Positions 1 through 6,841 of a DNA stretch of 61,070 bases are shown one piece after another. The stretch's first letter is position 1, and each line of letters begins with the position of its first letter. The translations under genes were made by a program, and so were the position numbers. This DNA comes from a virus. Below the pieces are notes generated by a model. That model saw only the letters and a list, made by a program, of their open reading frames with translations. It was not told the origin of the DNA and ran no database searches. Where the stretch lies: the IMG/VR virus record IMGVR_UViG_3300042465_007053, positions 1 through 61,070 of that record. One strand, given 5' to 3'.

Positions 1-772
1 CTTACCGCATCGCCAAAACCGCCGCAGGCCTCGCCCGATCCCAGTGGCTTGCGCTTCCAGTCGCACGGCGCGAACTGGCAGAGACAACCCGCACGATCTG
101 CCAATCGTTCGGCAGCACCGCAGCGCGAAGGGTGGGGCACTCTTACAGCGGCACCACGTATTACAGGATCAGGATCAACCCCGTGCTCTCTACACCAGCA
201 GGACGCACCGAGACGACGAAGGGTGAGCACTACGGAGGGGACAAGACCCGATTTCGCAAGACGAACGCGGAACACATCATTGAACTCGCGCCAGAGTGGT
301 GCCCGCTCTTGGCCGAGAGACAAGATCACGTTTTGATCTCCGCTTTCACGGGCCTGCACTTGATCGGCATCCATCCAGACGGGCGCGTTGCATGGGCGCA
401 ACTGAAAGCGGGCGCACAAATCCGCGTTGTCGTCGGCTGGATCGCCATGTTTGGGCAGGCGATCTATCACAGCATCAAAAGCCAAGAGGATGCCGAGCGC
501 GGGCTTGCCCGCCAGCTACGGGCCGAGGCCTCGACTTGGCAGGACTCCCACCCCACGCCCGAACAGCAGGCGAGAGCGAAGAAGTCCGACCGACGAGCAC
601 GCTTGATCGCTCGCCTCTGTCAGACAGTGACCGCAACCGTAGCGGACGCTCGCGCTCTTGGCTATTGTCCTTCTGGCATCCAGCACTTCCAAGACGTTCA
701 CAACATCAGCGACACGGCGACGTTGAAGCAGCTAATGCAGAGCGGCGATCCAGCCGCGCAACGACTCGCCCT
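1..772 (+). repeat. Left copy of near-identical terminal direct repeat
   Basis: Bases 1-772 align without gaps to 60299-61070 with about 46 mismatches (about 94% identity). The first 127 bases are identical and the first mismatch is at base 128. Mismatches come in clusters separated by long identical runs. The simplest reading is that this is the same locus of a circular or permuted genome read twice, from two strain variants, rather than a true duplication. Confidence 0.85.
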
Positions 773-818
773 CCACATCGCCCGCAAAGTTACCCGCAAA
801 ACAACCTCCACACGCTAA
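1..818 (+). CDS. Hypothetical phage protein, 5'-truncated by window edge (copy A)
   Basis: The reading frame is open from the first base to a TAA at 816-818 and is cut at its 5' end by the window edge. The start can be read from the second copy at 60160, which supplies the missing N-terminus beginning MKHTTKTADL. I recognise no family. The protein is soluble and rich in Arg and Ala, with a conserved core around HVLISAFTGLHLIGIHPDGR and a basic helical C-terminal part. It heads a run of plus-strand accessory genes, and the next gene starts 5 bases downstream. The two copies differ mostly at synonymous positions, so the protein is under purifying selection and is a real gene. Confidence 0.85.
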   Translation, partial: YRIAKTAAGLARSQWLALPVARRELAETTRTICQSFGSTAARRVGHSYSGTTYYRIRINPVLSTPAGRTETTKGEHYGGDKTRFRKTNAEHIIELAPEWCPLLAERQDHVLISAFTGLHLIGIHPDGRVAWAQLKAGAQIRVVVGWIAMFGQAIYHSIKSQEDAERGLARQLRAEASTWQDSHPTPEQQARAKKSDRRARLIARLCQTVTATVADARALGYCPSGIQHFQDVHNISDTATLKQLMQSGDPAAQRLALHIARKVTRKTTSTR

Positions 819-823
819 AAACC

Positions 824-1411
824 ATGAAAACACAAACCACGATTGACCCAAGCAACCCGCCAGCCGTCCACGAATGGACAGGCCCGACAGGTGTTCTTTT
901 CCGCGACGTTCGCAGCGCAGATGGGAACTACTACCACGACACAACCCCGCCCGCAGTCGTCACGATCCTTGATCGTTGCATGAGGACGGGCGAGCGCATC
1001 CGTATCTTTCTAGGAGACACCGAGACGGGGACGGATTGGTGCGAGGAATACGACACCATAGGCACCGTTGGACGCTCTACGGGATGGAAAAAGACGGCAC
1101 TATTGATCCGCACAAGCCGCAGCATGGGCGGGGGCGCGATCCTCGCGGATTGCATCGTTCGCATCATGTCTGGAGCGCGGGAGATATACAGGCACCCGCG
1201 TTACACGGTGCCGAGCTTCACGATCCGCAGGAACACCGACAAAGACAAAACCCACGACGGGAAAACGCTCGCCAGCATCGGCTACGAATGGGCAGTGGAC
1301 AGAACAGACCGCAAGACCGAGGGGAAGGCGGGCGCGGAGGCCAACTTCAAAAACGAGAAAGCCGCGATCCGTTTCGTGCAGTTCATGCGCGGAGAACGTC
1401 ACAGCAAATAA
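824..1411 (+). CDS. Hypothetical protein, 195 aa
   Basis: The start is the ATG at 824, five bases after the previous stop, in the context AAAAACCATGAAAAC that recurs in front of several right-arm genes. No Shine-Dalgarno sequence is present. The protein has no recognisable domain, signal peptide or membrane segment. It is mixed alpha/beta in composition with a basic C-terminal third ending in FVQFMRGERHSK. It lies in a co-directional accessory operon with 1-818 and 1432-2031. Function unknown. Confidence 0.75.
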   Translation: MKTQTTIDPSNPPAVHEWTGPTGVLFRDVRSADGNYYHDTTPPAVVTILDRCMRTGERIRIFLGDTETGTDWCEEYDTIGTVGRSTGWKKTALLIRTSRSMGGGAILADCIVRIMSGAREIYRHPRYTVPSFTIRRNTDKDKTHDGKTLASIGYEWAVDRTDRKTEGKAGAEANFKNEKAAIRFVQFMRGERHSK

Positions 1412-1431
1412 ACCAACACCACACACACCAC

Positions 1432-2031
1432 ATGAAAACCATAAAAATGACCGTTAGACACGGCGAAACACTCGAAACCGCCACAGCAAAAGGCGCAACA
1501 GTTCACGAAGCCATAACCGCGCTGAAGTCTCAGGCGAGACTCGGAGGCTACGTGATCGACAACACGCGCCCCGCTTTCATCGCCTTTATCTCTACGCTCG
1601 AAACATCGGGCCGAGCACAGCACGGATGGGCCGATTACGAGATCGTGCAGGAGGACGCGCCCGTTCACACGCCTGAACCTTGGGAAGTCTGGCGTTTTGA
1701 GAATGCGGACGACAACGTGAGCATCGGCGCGAAATCTGGCGGTGTCAGCGTTTGCGAAATTACCATGAGAGACGGTGGGGGGCGGGCCAACGCCAACACG
1801 ATCCAGAGAGGAAATAACAACGCCGCCCGAATCGTTGCGTGCGTCAATGCGTGCGAGGGGATGGCCGATCCCGCCGCAGAGATCAAGGCGTTGCGGGATG
1901 CGCTGGAAGATTGCATGACGAGCGAGGGCGCGGCCTGCTTTGGGCAGATGGACAGACACCCCGAATGGATGCAGCAGCGACTCTACGCAATCACTGACAT
2001 TGCCCGCGCAGCTTTGGGGGTGCAACCATGA
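1432..2031 (+). CDS. Hypothetical phage protein with C-terminal NA-RIVACVNAC motif, 199 aa
   Basis: The start at ATG 1432 follows an A/C-rich leader (CACCACACACACCACATG) and gives an N-terminus MKTIKMTVRHGETLE. The C-terminal half has the pattern PWEVWRF...NAARIVACVNACEGM, which resembles a widespread small phage family of unknown function with an asparagine-rich turn before an R-I-V-A-C-V-N-A-C helix. The tail (AEIKALRDALEDCM) looks helical. The stop overlaps the ATG of a 21-residue membrane peptide (ATGA at 2028-2031), so translation may be coupled. No enzymatic motif is visible. Confidence 0.75.
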   Translation: MKTIKMTVRHGETLETATAKGATVHEAITALKSQARLGGYVIDNTRPAFIAFISTLETSGRAQHGWADYEIVQEDAPVHTPEPWEVWRFENADDNVSIGAKSGGVSVCEITMRDGGGRANANTIQRGNNNAARIVACVNACEGMADPAAEIKALRDALEDCMTSEGAACFGQMDRHPEWMQQRLYAITDIARAALGVQP

Positions 2032-2093
2032 GCGAGATCATCACCATGTCCATCATCGCCCTGATAGTCCTTGCCGCTCTCCGCTCACGATGA
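2028..2093 (+). CDS. Tiny membrane peptide, 21 aa
   Basis: This short frame encodes MSEIITMSIIALIVLAALRSR. It is a single hydrophobic helix (residues 7-18) with a basic C-terminus, the usual look of a very small inner-membrane phage peptide. Its ATG overlaps the upstream stop (ATGA at 2028) and its TGA overlaps the next gene's ATG (ATGA at 2090). It therefore fills exactly the gap between two convincing genes, the main reason to believe it is translated. Function unknown. Confidence 0.5.
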   Translation: MSEIITMSIIALIVLAALRSR

Positions 2094-2590
2094 AAACACC
2101 GCGCATAGGTTGGGCGAAGGATTGGGACGCGATGCAGCAGGAGGAAGGTTTGCCTCCTGCTGCCCGTTTCTTTCGGGCCGACCCGCCGCCGACTTTGGCT
2201 GACATCGAGCGTGTCCGAGAGAACGGCAGGCAGGCGCAGCGGGACGCGAACAACGAAAAGGCGCGGCAGAAACGGGAGTGGTTGAAGCGGGCGAAGCGGG
2301 AAATGGAGAAGGACAAAGAGGAGGAGAGGACTTTCGACAGGCATTTACAGGAGCAATCGTTCAGTCACGCACTACGAGAGCGTGCGCTTGAACGCGAGGC
2401 AGAGGAGCGGGAGCGGTGGTATTTGAACGAACGCGCACGCATGGCGCAGGTTTCGTCTGAGATACGCCGCGCCGAGTGGGATGAATACGTGGAGAAACGC
2501 AGGCAACTTTACATGGGGGTGATCTGGCCTGAGTTGCCAGTGGCGGAATTGAACCGAGCGGCGAAGCGCATGGGTTTGGAACTGCATTGA
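2090..2590 (+). CDS. Hypothetical highly charged helical protein, 166 aa
   Basis: The start at ATG 2090 is coupled (ATGA) to the preceding tiny membrane peptide. Residues about 40-140 are almost entirely Arg, Glu, Lys and Ala with regular spacing, predicting a long helix or coiled coil. The ends are more ordinary (IGWAKDWDAM at the start, VAELNRAAKRMGLELH at the end). No catalytic motif is visible. It could be a structural or nucleic-acid-associated helical protein, but I cannot assign a function. Confidence 0.7.
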   Translation: MKTPRIGWAKDWDAMQQEEGLPPAARFFRADPPPTLADIERVRENGRQAQRDANNEKARQKREWLKRAKREMEKDKEEERTFDRHLQEQSFSHALRERALEREAEERERWYLNERARMAQVSSEIRRAEWDEYVEKRRQLYMGVIWPELPVAELNRAAKRMGLELH

Positions 2591-2623
2591 CATGGAATCC
2601 TCAAGACGCTTTGCTCGCACACC

Positions 2624-3124
2624 ATGAACGCACCCGATCCGACACCCGCACCGAAGCCCAAACGCATCGTCAGCCAAGCCTTCCGAGACGCCATGCGCGA
2701 GATCGGGCGCAAGGGTGGCCTTGTCCGCTCCTTGAAGAAAACCGATGCCGTGCGGAGAAACGCGCACCTTCCACCGAAGCCGGGGAGCCTTCCACGCGGC
2801 GAGTGGGGCCGACGCGCAGCACGCGAGAAGATGGCCGCGCTCGAAAAGGCTGGCCTGATGACGGCGGCGGACATTCAGAAACGCAACCCGCGAATCTCAT
2901 GCTCCAAGTCTTGCGGATTCGATTTCATCGCCTCCAGCGAAATGCTGGCACAGGTGGACAAAGGCAAGTTGGTTAAATGGAATTGTCCGCAATGTAAGAC
3001 CGTGAACGAGCTACGGATGCGGAAACTTTCGGCACGCTCGCAGGGATACGTAAGGAAAGTTCCGTCGAAACGCGGCGGATGTGCGGACAAGTCGTATCCA
3101 ACACAGGCAACCCCCTCGAAATAG
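2624..3124 (+). CDS. Hypothetical zinc-binding protein, 166 aa
   Basis: The protein has a basic Ala/Arg-rich N-terminal half with REIGRKGGLVRSLKK near residues 26-39. A probable zinc ribbon follows: C93-x3-C97 and C121-x2-C124, ending in NCPQCKTVNELR. The C-terminal tail is basic. This suggests a small nucleic-acid-binding or protein-interaction factor, but no family is recognised. It is the last plus-strand gene before the strand switch and is followed by an inverted repeat that could terminate transcription. Confidence 0.7.
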   Translation: MNAPDPTPAPKPKRIVSQAFRDAMREIGRKGGLVRSLKKTDAVRRNAHLPPKPGSLPRGEWGRRAAREKMAALEKAGLMTAADIQKRNPRISCSKSCGFDFIASSEMLAQVDKGKLVKWNCPQCKTVNELRMRKLSARSQGYVRKVPSKRGGCADKSYPTQATPSK

Positions 3125-3284
3125 ACGGCTCGATCCGACACTCGAAGTGTTTGCAGTTGCACCGACCAGAGGGGAAGTCTGGATCGGACATATCCACAAG
3201 GTATTCCTCCGAAGTGGTATTGGAGGGCACCCAATACACACCAACGCCAAAGGGACGGATGGGACGTTTTACTGGAATCGGCCT

Positions 3285-3303
3285 TTTTACTGGGCCAGTA
3301 AAA
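3285..3303. terminator. Inverted repeat between convergent operons, possible bidirectional terminator
   Basis: TTTTACTGG and CCAGTAAAA flank a single base and form a perfect 9-bp inverted repeat, with T- or A-rich ends suited to termination in either direction. A partial direct copy (TTTTACTGGAATCGGC) lies just upstream at 3267-3282 and a degenerate inverted copy just downstream. It sits in the about 200-base gap between the plus-strand gene ending at 3124 and the minus-strand gene ending at 3322. Nothing else is visible in that gap. Confidence 0.5.
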
Positions 3304-3321
3304 TCGGCATTCCCAGTAGAA

Positions 3322-3609
3322 TCACCTTTTCGCTTCGTAGAGGAACCCTTTTTCATAAGCCTCGGCAACGTGCGTTTTGTGAATCTTGTCATGGCACTCG
3401 GCGCACACAGGGAGCCAGTGTTCGGAGGCGCACAGCAGACGACCTTCTCGGCCTGCCATGTGGTGAATGTGTCGCGCCTTTCGAGTTCTGAACTGGCACC
3501 ACGCCTCGCAGAACGCATGAATGGCGAGAAACGCAGCCCGCATCCGTAGATACTCAGCGGATTGCTTCGCCCGCTTTTTCGAGATTCGGCGTAAAGGGGA
3601 GCGTTTCAT
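3322..3609 (-). CDS. HNH-type nuclease, 95 aa
   Basis: This is a short beta-beta-alpha metal (HNH) protein. It has a basic N-terminus (MKRSPLRRISKKRAK), a first zinc knuckle C34-x3-C38, the HIHH catalytic/metal region at 47-50, a second knuckle C69-x2-C72 and a closing H77. Length and layout fit small phage HNH proteins linked to recombination or packaging, or acting as free-standing homing endonucleases. Its ATG overlaps the stop of the intein-containing helicase (3606-3609), so the two are translationally coupled. Which role it has cannot be decided from sequence. Confidence 0.75.
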   Translation of the reverse strand: MKRSPLRRISKKRAKQSAEYLRMRAAFLAIHAFCEAWCQFRTRKARHIHHMAGREGRLLCASEHWLPVCAECHDKIHKTHVAEAYEKGFLYEAKR

Positions 3610-5600
3610 GCCTGTTTGTAGCCGAGTTCCGCGTAAATGTCCCGCCTCTTTTGCGCGTGCTTCCGCATCAGCCCGTGAAACGTGTCCTTGAAGTCGTAGA
3701 TGATCGCACCCTTTTTACCCTCGCAGATACGCAAGGCGCGGCCTGTCCTTTGGATGGTTTTCACTTCGCTCCTCCCGCCCGATACCATGATTAGCACTTC
3801 GATGCGCGGCACATCGGCACCCTCATCAAAAAGCGAGGTCGAGACGACACGGTTCAGCTTCCCGCTCCGAAAGTCGTCCATCGTCTGCTTCCGTTTCTTT
3901 TTACCCATAGCCGCATAGCAGGCCACCGCCCCCAGCAACTGATCCGCCATCCATTGCGCGTGCTCCACCTGATTGACGAGCACAAGGGTAGGTTCCGAGT
4001 GCGAGAGCGCAGCCTTGATCGCGGCCTTGTTGCGCTCCTGATTCTTCACGATGCCATGCTCCACAGCACACAGCCACGCGCATTGCCCCCATAACTGCCC
4101 CTCGTCGCCCTTGAAAAACTTACCACGCCAACGCACCATCTTGTCCGTCTCTGCCTCCACGATCTGCCCTGCCATGATGTCCGAGGCGTCGAGCCACACC
4201 ACCGAGGCACTTGAAAGAGTGTGGATGACGGATGCTCTGGAGATCGTGTGGATGTCTCGCCAGAAGTCTTGAAACATCGTGTCGCGTTCGTCGTTCCCTG
4301 TCTCAGGTGTCGCGGTGAATCCCCACACAGCACCGAGGCACGTAGCGATGGACTCGCCCCATTGAGGCGCGGTGGAATGATGACAGTTATGAACTAGGAT
4401 ACCGTTTGCGAAATAGTTGTGCTCACACTCAACTTCGAGATTATAGACAACACCGCCTGAACACACTCCTCCAAATGTTCCATCACTTGTTTGTTCTTGA
4501 ACCGCAACATCGTCCACCCTAGCCCACGCAAAAGCTCCTCCTTCTTCGTATCTTGGGCTTGCCGTGAAAGTAGTCCGTGACTCAGGCCGTCCACTTCGAT
4601 CCCTATTTTCAGAAGAGGGTGAGCAACGTCTATCTTGTAGCAGGTTGGGTATCCGTTGCCCCTTTTGATTCCCGTTGGGACGGCATACGAGATCGCCCAC
4701 CCCAAAGCGTTCGCTAGTCGCATTTCTGGCGCAGTTGGTGGCCGTCCGTTCCCTCCCCTCACGAAAGGGCGATGCCCCATAGCCCGCAGCGTCATAGACA
4801 TTTTCTCCCGCGCCTCTTTCTTCCGCATTGGGTTGTTCCTCTTCATTCGCTCCGAGGCATACTTCAGATTTGTTCGCGCCATTGTTTCTGACGAAACCTT
4901 TCTGCGATACTCCTTTGAACATCGGGTCGAACAATAAACCCCGATTCCCTTCACTACCCTGTCCCGTTGATACTTGGAAAAGAGCGTTACTTCCTTGTGG
5001 CACCATTTGCAGTTTTGAGTGTTCACACGTGGTGAGTCTTAGCACCATTGAGCCGCTTTGCAAGTCTTTTGCCTTCTCGTATTTTTCACCCGTCCAGAAA
5101 GGATGTTCTGGCGTGCAATATATCACGCCTCCACTGAATGTTACGCGCACCAATCTTTGCGTCACCCGTTTGGATGTTCTTGTCACCTTCCTGAGTTGGA
5201 TCGAGTCGGTGTCATGGCAGAACGTCTCAACGTAGTCGCCAACTTGTATGTCCTCAATTTTCGCCCCGCTCACAAGCGTTCCAGCGGGAAAGCATTCATC
5301 CACAACCAGCACGTCTCTGTCGCTCCAATCGGTATTCGCAGCCGCACAGCGGATCTTCACGTCGAGGTTTGCCGTAGCGGGAAACCCGTCGAGTGCGCGG
5401 CGGGCCTGCTCGCATTGCTCGATGGTGTTTGCCATCCACCCCACGCGCACGGGTCGCTCGCGCACCTTGGCCGAGATCACAGCGTCGAGTGCGCCCGCAG
5501 CGATGACGGTCTTGCCCGATCCCGCAGGTGCCACGATGCACGCCCGCCGCTTTCGGGAAATCCACGCGACGGCTTGAGCCTGTTCTGGACGGAGTATCAT
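3606..5600 (-). CDS. SF2 DEAD/DEAH-type helicase interrupted by an intein, 664 aa precursor
   Basis: After removal of the intein the host protein would be 361 residues, a compact SF2 helicase like those in phage recombination modules. Visible motifs are Q-like RPEQAQAV, Walker A APAGSGKT (24-31), the Walker B/DEAD box split as VVDE (99-102) and CHH (406-408), motif III GFTATP, and motif VI QRTGRALR near the end. The intein interrupts the DECHH box, a highly conserved site typical of mobile inteins. The start ATG at 5600 overlaps the upstream stop. The HNH gene follows directly. The role is probably duplex or branch unwinding in replication or recombination. Confidence 0.9.
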   Translation of the reverse strand: MILRPEQAQAVAWISRKRRACIVAPAGSGKTVIAAGALDAVISAKVRERPVRVGWMANTIEQCEQARRALDGFPATANLDVKIRCAAANTDWSDRDVLVVDECFPAGTLVSGAKIEDIQVGDYVETFCHDTDSIQLRKVTRTSKRVTQRLVRVTFSGGVIYCTPEHPFWTGEKYEKAKDLQSGSMVLRLTTCEHSKLQMVPQGSNALFQVSTGQGSEGNRGLLFDPMFKGVSQKGFVRNNGANKSEVCLGANEEEQPNAEERGAGENVYDAAGYGASPFREGRERTATNCARNATSERFGVGDLVCRPNGNQKGQRIPNLLQDRRCSPSSENRDRSGRPESRTTFTASPRYEEGGAFAWARVDDVAVQEQTSDGTFGGVCSGGVVYNLEVECEHNYFANGILVHNCHHSTAPQWGESIATCLGAVWGFTATPETGNDERDTMFQDFWRDIHTISRASVIHTLSSASVVWLDASDIMAGQIVEAETDKMVRWRGKFFKGDEGQLWGQCAWLCAVEHGIVKNQERNKAAIKAALSHSEPTLVLVNQVEHAQWMADQLLGAVACYAAMGKKKRKQTMDDFRSGKLNRVVSTSLFDEGADVPRIEVLIMVSGGRSEVKTIQRTGRALRICEGKKGAIIYDFKDTFHGLMRKHAQKRRDIYAELGYKQA
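4386..5294 (-). mobile_element. Class 1 intein inserted in the helicase DECHH box (303 codons)
   Basis: The element starts with Cys1 of CFPAGTLV (block A) and has the block B T-x-x-H signature CTPEHPF at intein residues 60-66. It ends with block F/G YNLEVECEHNYFANGILVHN, followed by the +1 Cys of the extein. All canonical splicing residues (C1, T61/H64, penultimate His, Asn303, Cys+1) are present, so splicing competence is expected. Residues about 90-285 in this frame look like disordered filler rich in Gly, Arg, Ser, Asn and Glu. That DNA encodes an endonuclease in another frame. No LAGLIDADG domain is present in the intein frame. Confidence 0.92.
4394..5026 (-). CDS. Homing endonuclease nested in the intein in a different frame, 210 aa
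   Basis: This frame lies wholly inside the intein but out of phase with it. Its GTG start falls in intein codon 90, and it stops with TAG at 4396-4394, within the codons for the last splicing block. It has a zinc knuckle pair (C6-x2-C9, C32-x3-C36), a NUMOD3-like helix (RMKRNNPMRKKEAREKM, about 60-77), and a Vsr/DUF559-like PD-(D/E)XK-type nuclease core with E101, D133-x2-H136, E144 and D146 (GIEVDG). This layout matches free-standing phage homing endonucleases of the EDxHD type. No Shine-Dalgarno sequence is obvious. An in-frame TAA at 5041-5039 rules out a longer start. Confidence 0.85.
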   Translation of the reverse strand: MNTQNCKWCHKEVTLFSKYQRDRVVKGIGVYCSTRCSKEYRRKVSSETMARTNLKYASERMKRNNPMRKKEAREKMSMTLRAMGHRPFVRGGNGRPPTAPEMRLANALGWAISYAVPTGIKRGNGYPTCYKIDVAHPLLKIGIEVDGLSHGLLSRQAQDTKKEELLRGLGWTMLRFKNKQVMEHLEECVQAVLSIISKLSVSTTISQTVS

Positions 5601-5812
5601 TTCTTGGATAGTCTCACGACTTGGTTGATGAGTTCCGAGGCTTGTTGGAGAGCCTTTTCGTCGCTTCCCTTATGTAATCCCTGTAAGATGCCGACAAGCG
5701 CAGTAGCAAGCACCATCGGCACCACATCCGCCGCCCCCTCTATGAATAGGTATTTATCAACCGCAGCCAGAATGTCTTTCTCAAGTTTCACGAACAGTTC
5801 GTCCTTCCTCAT
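5597..5812 (-). CDS. Hypothetical helical protein, 71 aa
   Basis: This short acidic/basic protein has a hydrophobic central helix (VVPMVLATALVGILQGL) between charged helices. That could be a buried helix in a dimer rather than a membrane span. The stop overlaps the helicase start and the start overlaps the stop of the next upstream gene, so it is part of a tightly packed operon. No family is recognised. Confidence 0.7.
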   Translation of the reverse strand: MRKDELFVKLEKDILAAVDKYLFIEGAADVVPMVLATALVGILQGLHKGSDEKALQQASELINQVVRLSKK

Positions 5813-6003
5813 GGCTTCCTCCTCAGTTCCTTCACCTGTTCCTCAAGACGTTGCACCCGCTCACATATCCCGCTGTCCTTCTCCCGCTCGATGAGGCGGC
5901 GGACGAACGAGGAACGGTTATCGCCCGCGAGCTTGGCCTGCTTCGTGAGCCAATCCGCAAGGTCTGGACACATGGCGATAGGGACGGAGATCAGTTTTCT
6001 CAT
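5809..6003 (-). CDS. Ribbon-helix-helix-like DNA-binding protein, 64 aa
   Basis: The start is taken at ATG 6003 (MRKLISVPIAM) because the upstream extension of this frame is low-complexity and covers neighbouring genes. The strand-helix-helix pattern (KLISVPIAMCPDLADWLTKQAKLAG, then RSSFVRRLIERE) fits the MetJ/Arc/CopG ribbon-helix-helix fold. A short coiled-coil tail (RVQRLEEQVKELRRK) follows. It is probably a small transcriptional repressor or accessory DNA-binding dimer. It overlaps its neighbours by 4 bases on both sides. Confidence 0.7.
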   Translation of the reverse strand: MRKLISVPIAMCPDLADWLTKQAKLAGDNRSSFVRRLIEREKDSGICERVQRLEEQVKELRRKP

Positions 6004-6176
6004 TTCTTTAGTCTGGTTACGAAGCCTGCCTTGCCGTGCTTGCCCTTGTTGGGTTTTGCGCGGGGGCCGAACAGTTGCTCGTAGGAGATACGCGCAGCTT
6101 CCTTGGCCGAGATTCCGCACTTCCTCGCGGTGGTGGCCGAGCCTTGGATGCGTGTGGGTAGGTTTTCGCGTGTCAT
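6000..6176 (-). CDS. Hypothetical basic protein, 58 aa
   Basis: Start chosen at ATG 6176, which overlaps the stop of the upstream gene at 6173. The first half resembles a helix-turn-helix-like segment (GSATTARKCGISAKEAARISYEQLFG). The second half is strongly basic (RAKPNKGKHGKAGFVTRLKK), suggesting nucleic-acid contact. No family is recognised, and length alone makes a firm assignment impossible. Confidence 0.6.
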   Translation of the reverse strand: MTRENLPTRIQGSATTARKCGISAKEAARISYEQLFGPRAKPNKGKHGKAGFVTRLKK

Positions 6177-6520
6177 ATCTTGGAGGCGATGAAGTTTGCG
6201 AGTTTGCGCGGACTTGCGAACATGAGCGCAGCCCACCGCGCACCTTTCGGATCTCCATGCGCGTAAAGGGAAAGGCGATACATCGAACGCGCCCACCAGA
6301 GACGATGTAGCCAGTTCCTTCTGCCATGATTATGCAGGAACTCGCGCAGTTCATCCTTGCGGCGAATCAGGTCGAGGTATGCGTCTTTGTGGGAGCGGAT
6401 GACGAGCACGTTTTCGGTGCCGTTGTCCACCCACACCATGCCAGTTGCGGTGGCGGTTTTGAGGCAGCAGGCACAGCGGTAAAGCCTGCCTTGGTGGTGG
6501 TTGGTTGGGTTCTTTTTCAT
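6173..6520 (-). CDS. Hypothetical zinc-knuckle protein, 115 aa
   Basis: Start chosen at ATG 6520 (MKKNPTNHHQG) rather than 6556, because the shorter product begins right before the conserved part. A C-x2-C pair (YRCACCLKTA) is followed by an aromatic, arginine-rich helical region (RRNWLHRLWWARSMYRLSL). No second Cys pair is present, so zinc binding is uncertain. It is coupled by a 4-base overlap to the downstream gene. Function unknown. Confidence 0.6.
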   Translation of the reverse strand: MKKNPTNHHQGRLYRCACCLKTATATGMVWVDNGTENVLVIRSHKDAYLDLIRRKDELREFLHNHGRRNWLHRLWWARSMYRLSLYAHGDPKGARWAALMFASPRKLANFIASKI

Positions 6521-6574
6521 GTGTAAATAGGTCGCGCCAGCCACCTTTCGGTGCAACTGCCGCCCGTGACGGCT

Positions 6575-6841
6575 TTACCCACCAGTTAAAGTAGGAGTCG
6601 CGGGCGGGTGCGTATGCACAGCGCGGTTATTAAGTTCTTTCAGTTCTTCGGCTTTAACGAGTTCCGTGAATCGGTTCACGGCGCGGCCGTAATCGTCAAT
6701 CTCGCTCTTGCCGTCATCACCTTCGGGCAAGTCTCTTTCGATTGCGGCGGCAAGTTCATTTTCCGCATCAGCCAATGCGCGGCGAGCGGATTGCAGGGGT
6801 GTAGGTTGCGAGGGAGGAATGGTGAATAGTTCGTCGCTCAT
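6575..6841 (-). CDS. Hypothetical acidic helical protein, 88 aa
   Basis: A short Pro-rich N-terminus is followed by a heptad-like Ala/Glu helix (ARRALADAENELAAAIERDL), a second helix around residues 48-70, and a Pro/Thr tail. No recognisable domain is present. Its start overlaps the stop of the VRR-NUC gene (6838-6841). It probably belongs to the same transcript. Confidence 0.65.
   Translation of the reverse strand: MSDELFTIPPSQPTPLQSARRALADAENELAAAIERDLPEGDDGKSEIDDYGRAVNRFTELVKAEELKELNNRAVHTHPPATPTLTGG

Noticed and set aside
4394-5026. Possibility that the nested endonuclease frame is just a frameshifted intein domain from a sequencing error
   Set aside because: A single indel cannot restore a fusion. 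The nuclease frame ends with its own stop inside the C-terminal splicing codons, and an in-frame stop precedes its GTG. The intein frame is meanwhile open and has intact terminal blocks.
5058-5894. 278-codon plus-strand frame across the intein N-terminal half
   Set aside because: Antisense to the helicase, intein and a small coupled gene. It has no protein-like features and Ser-rich shadow composition.
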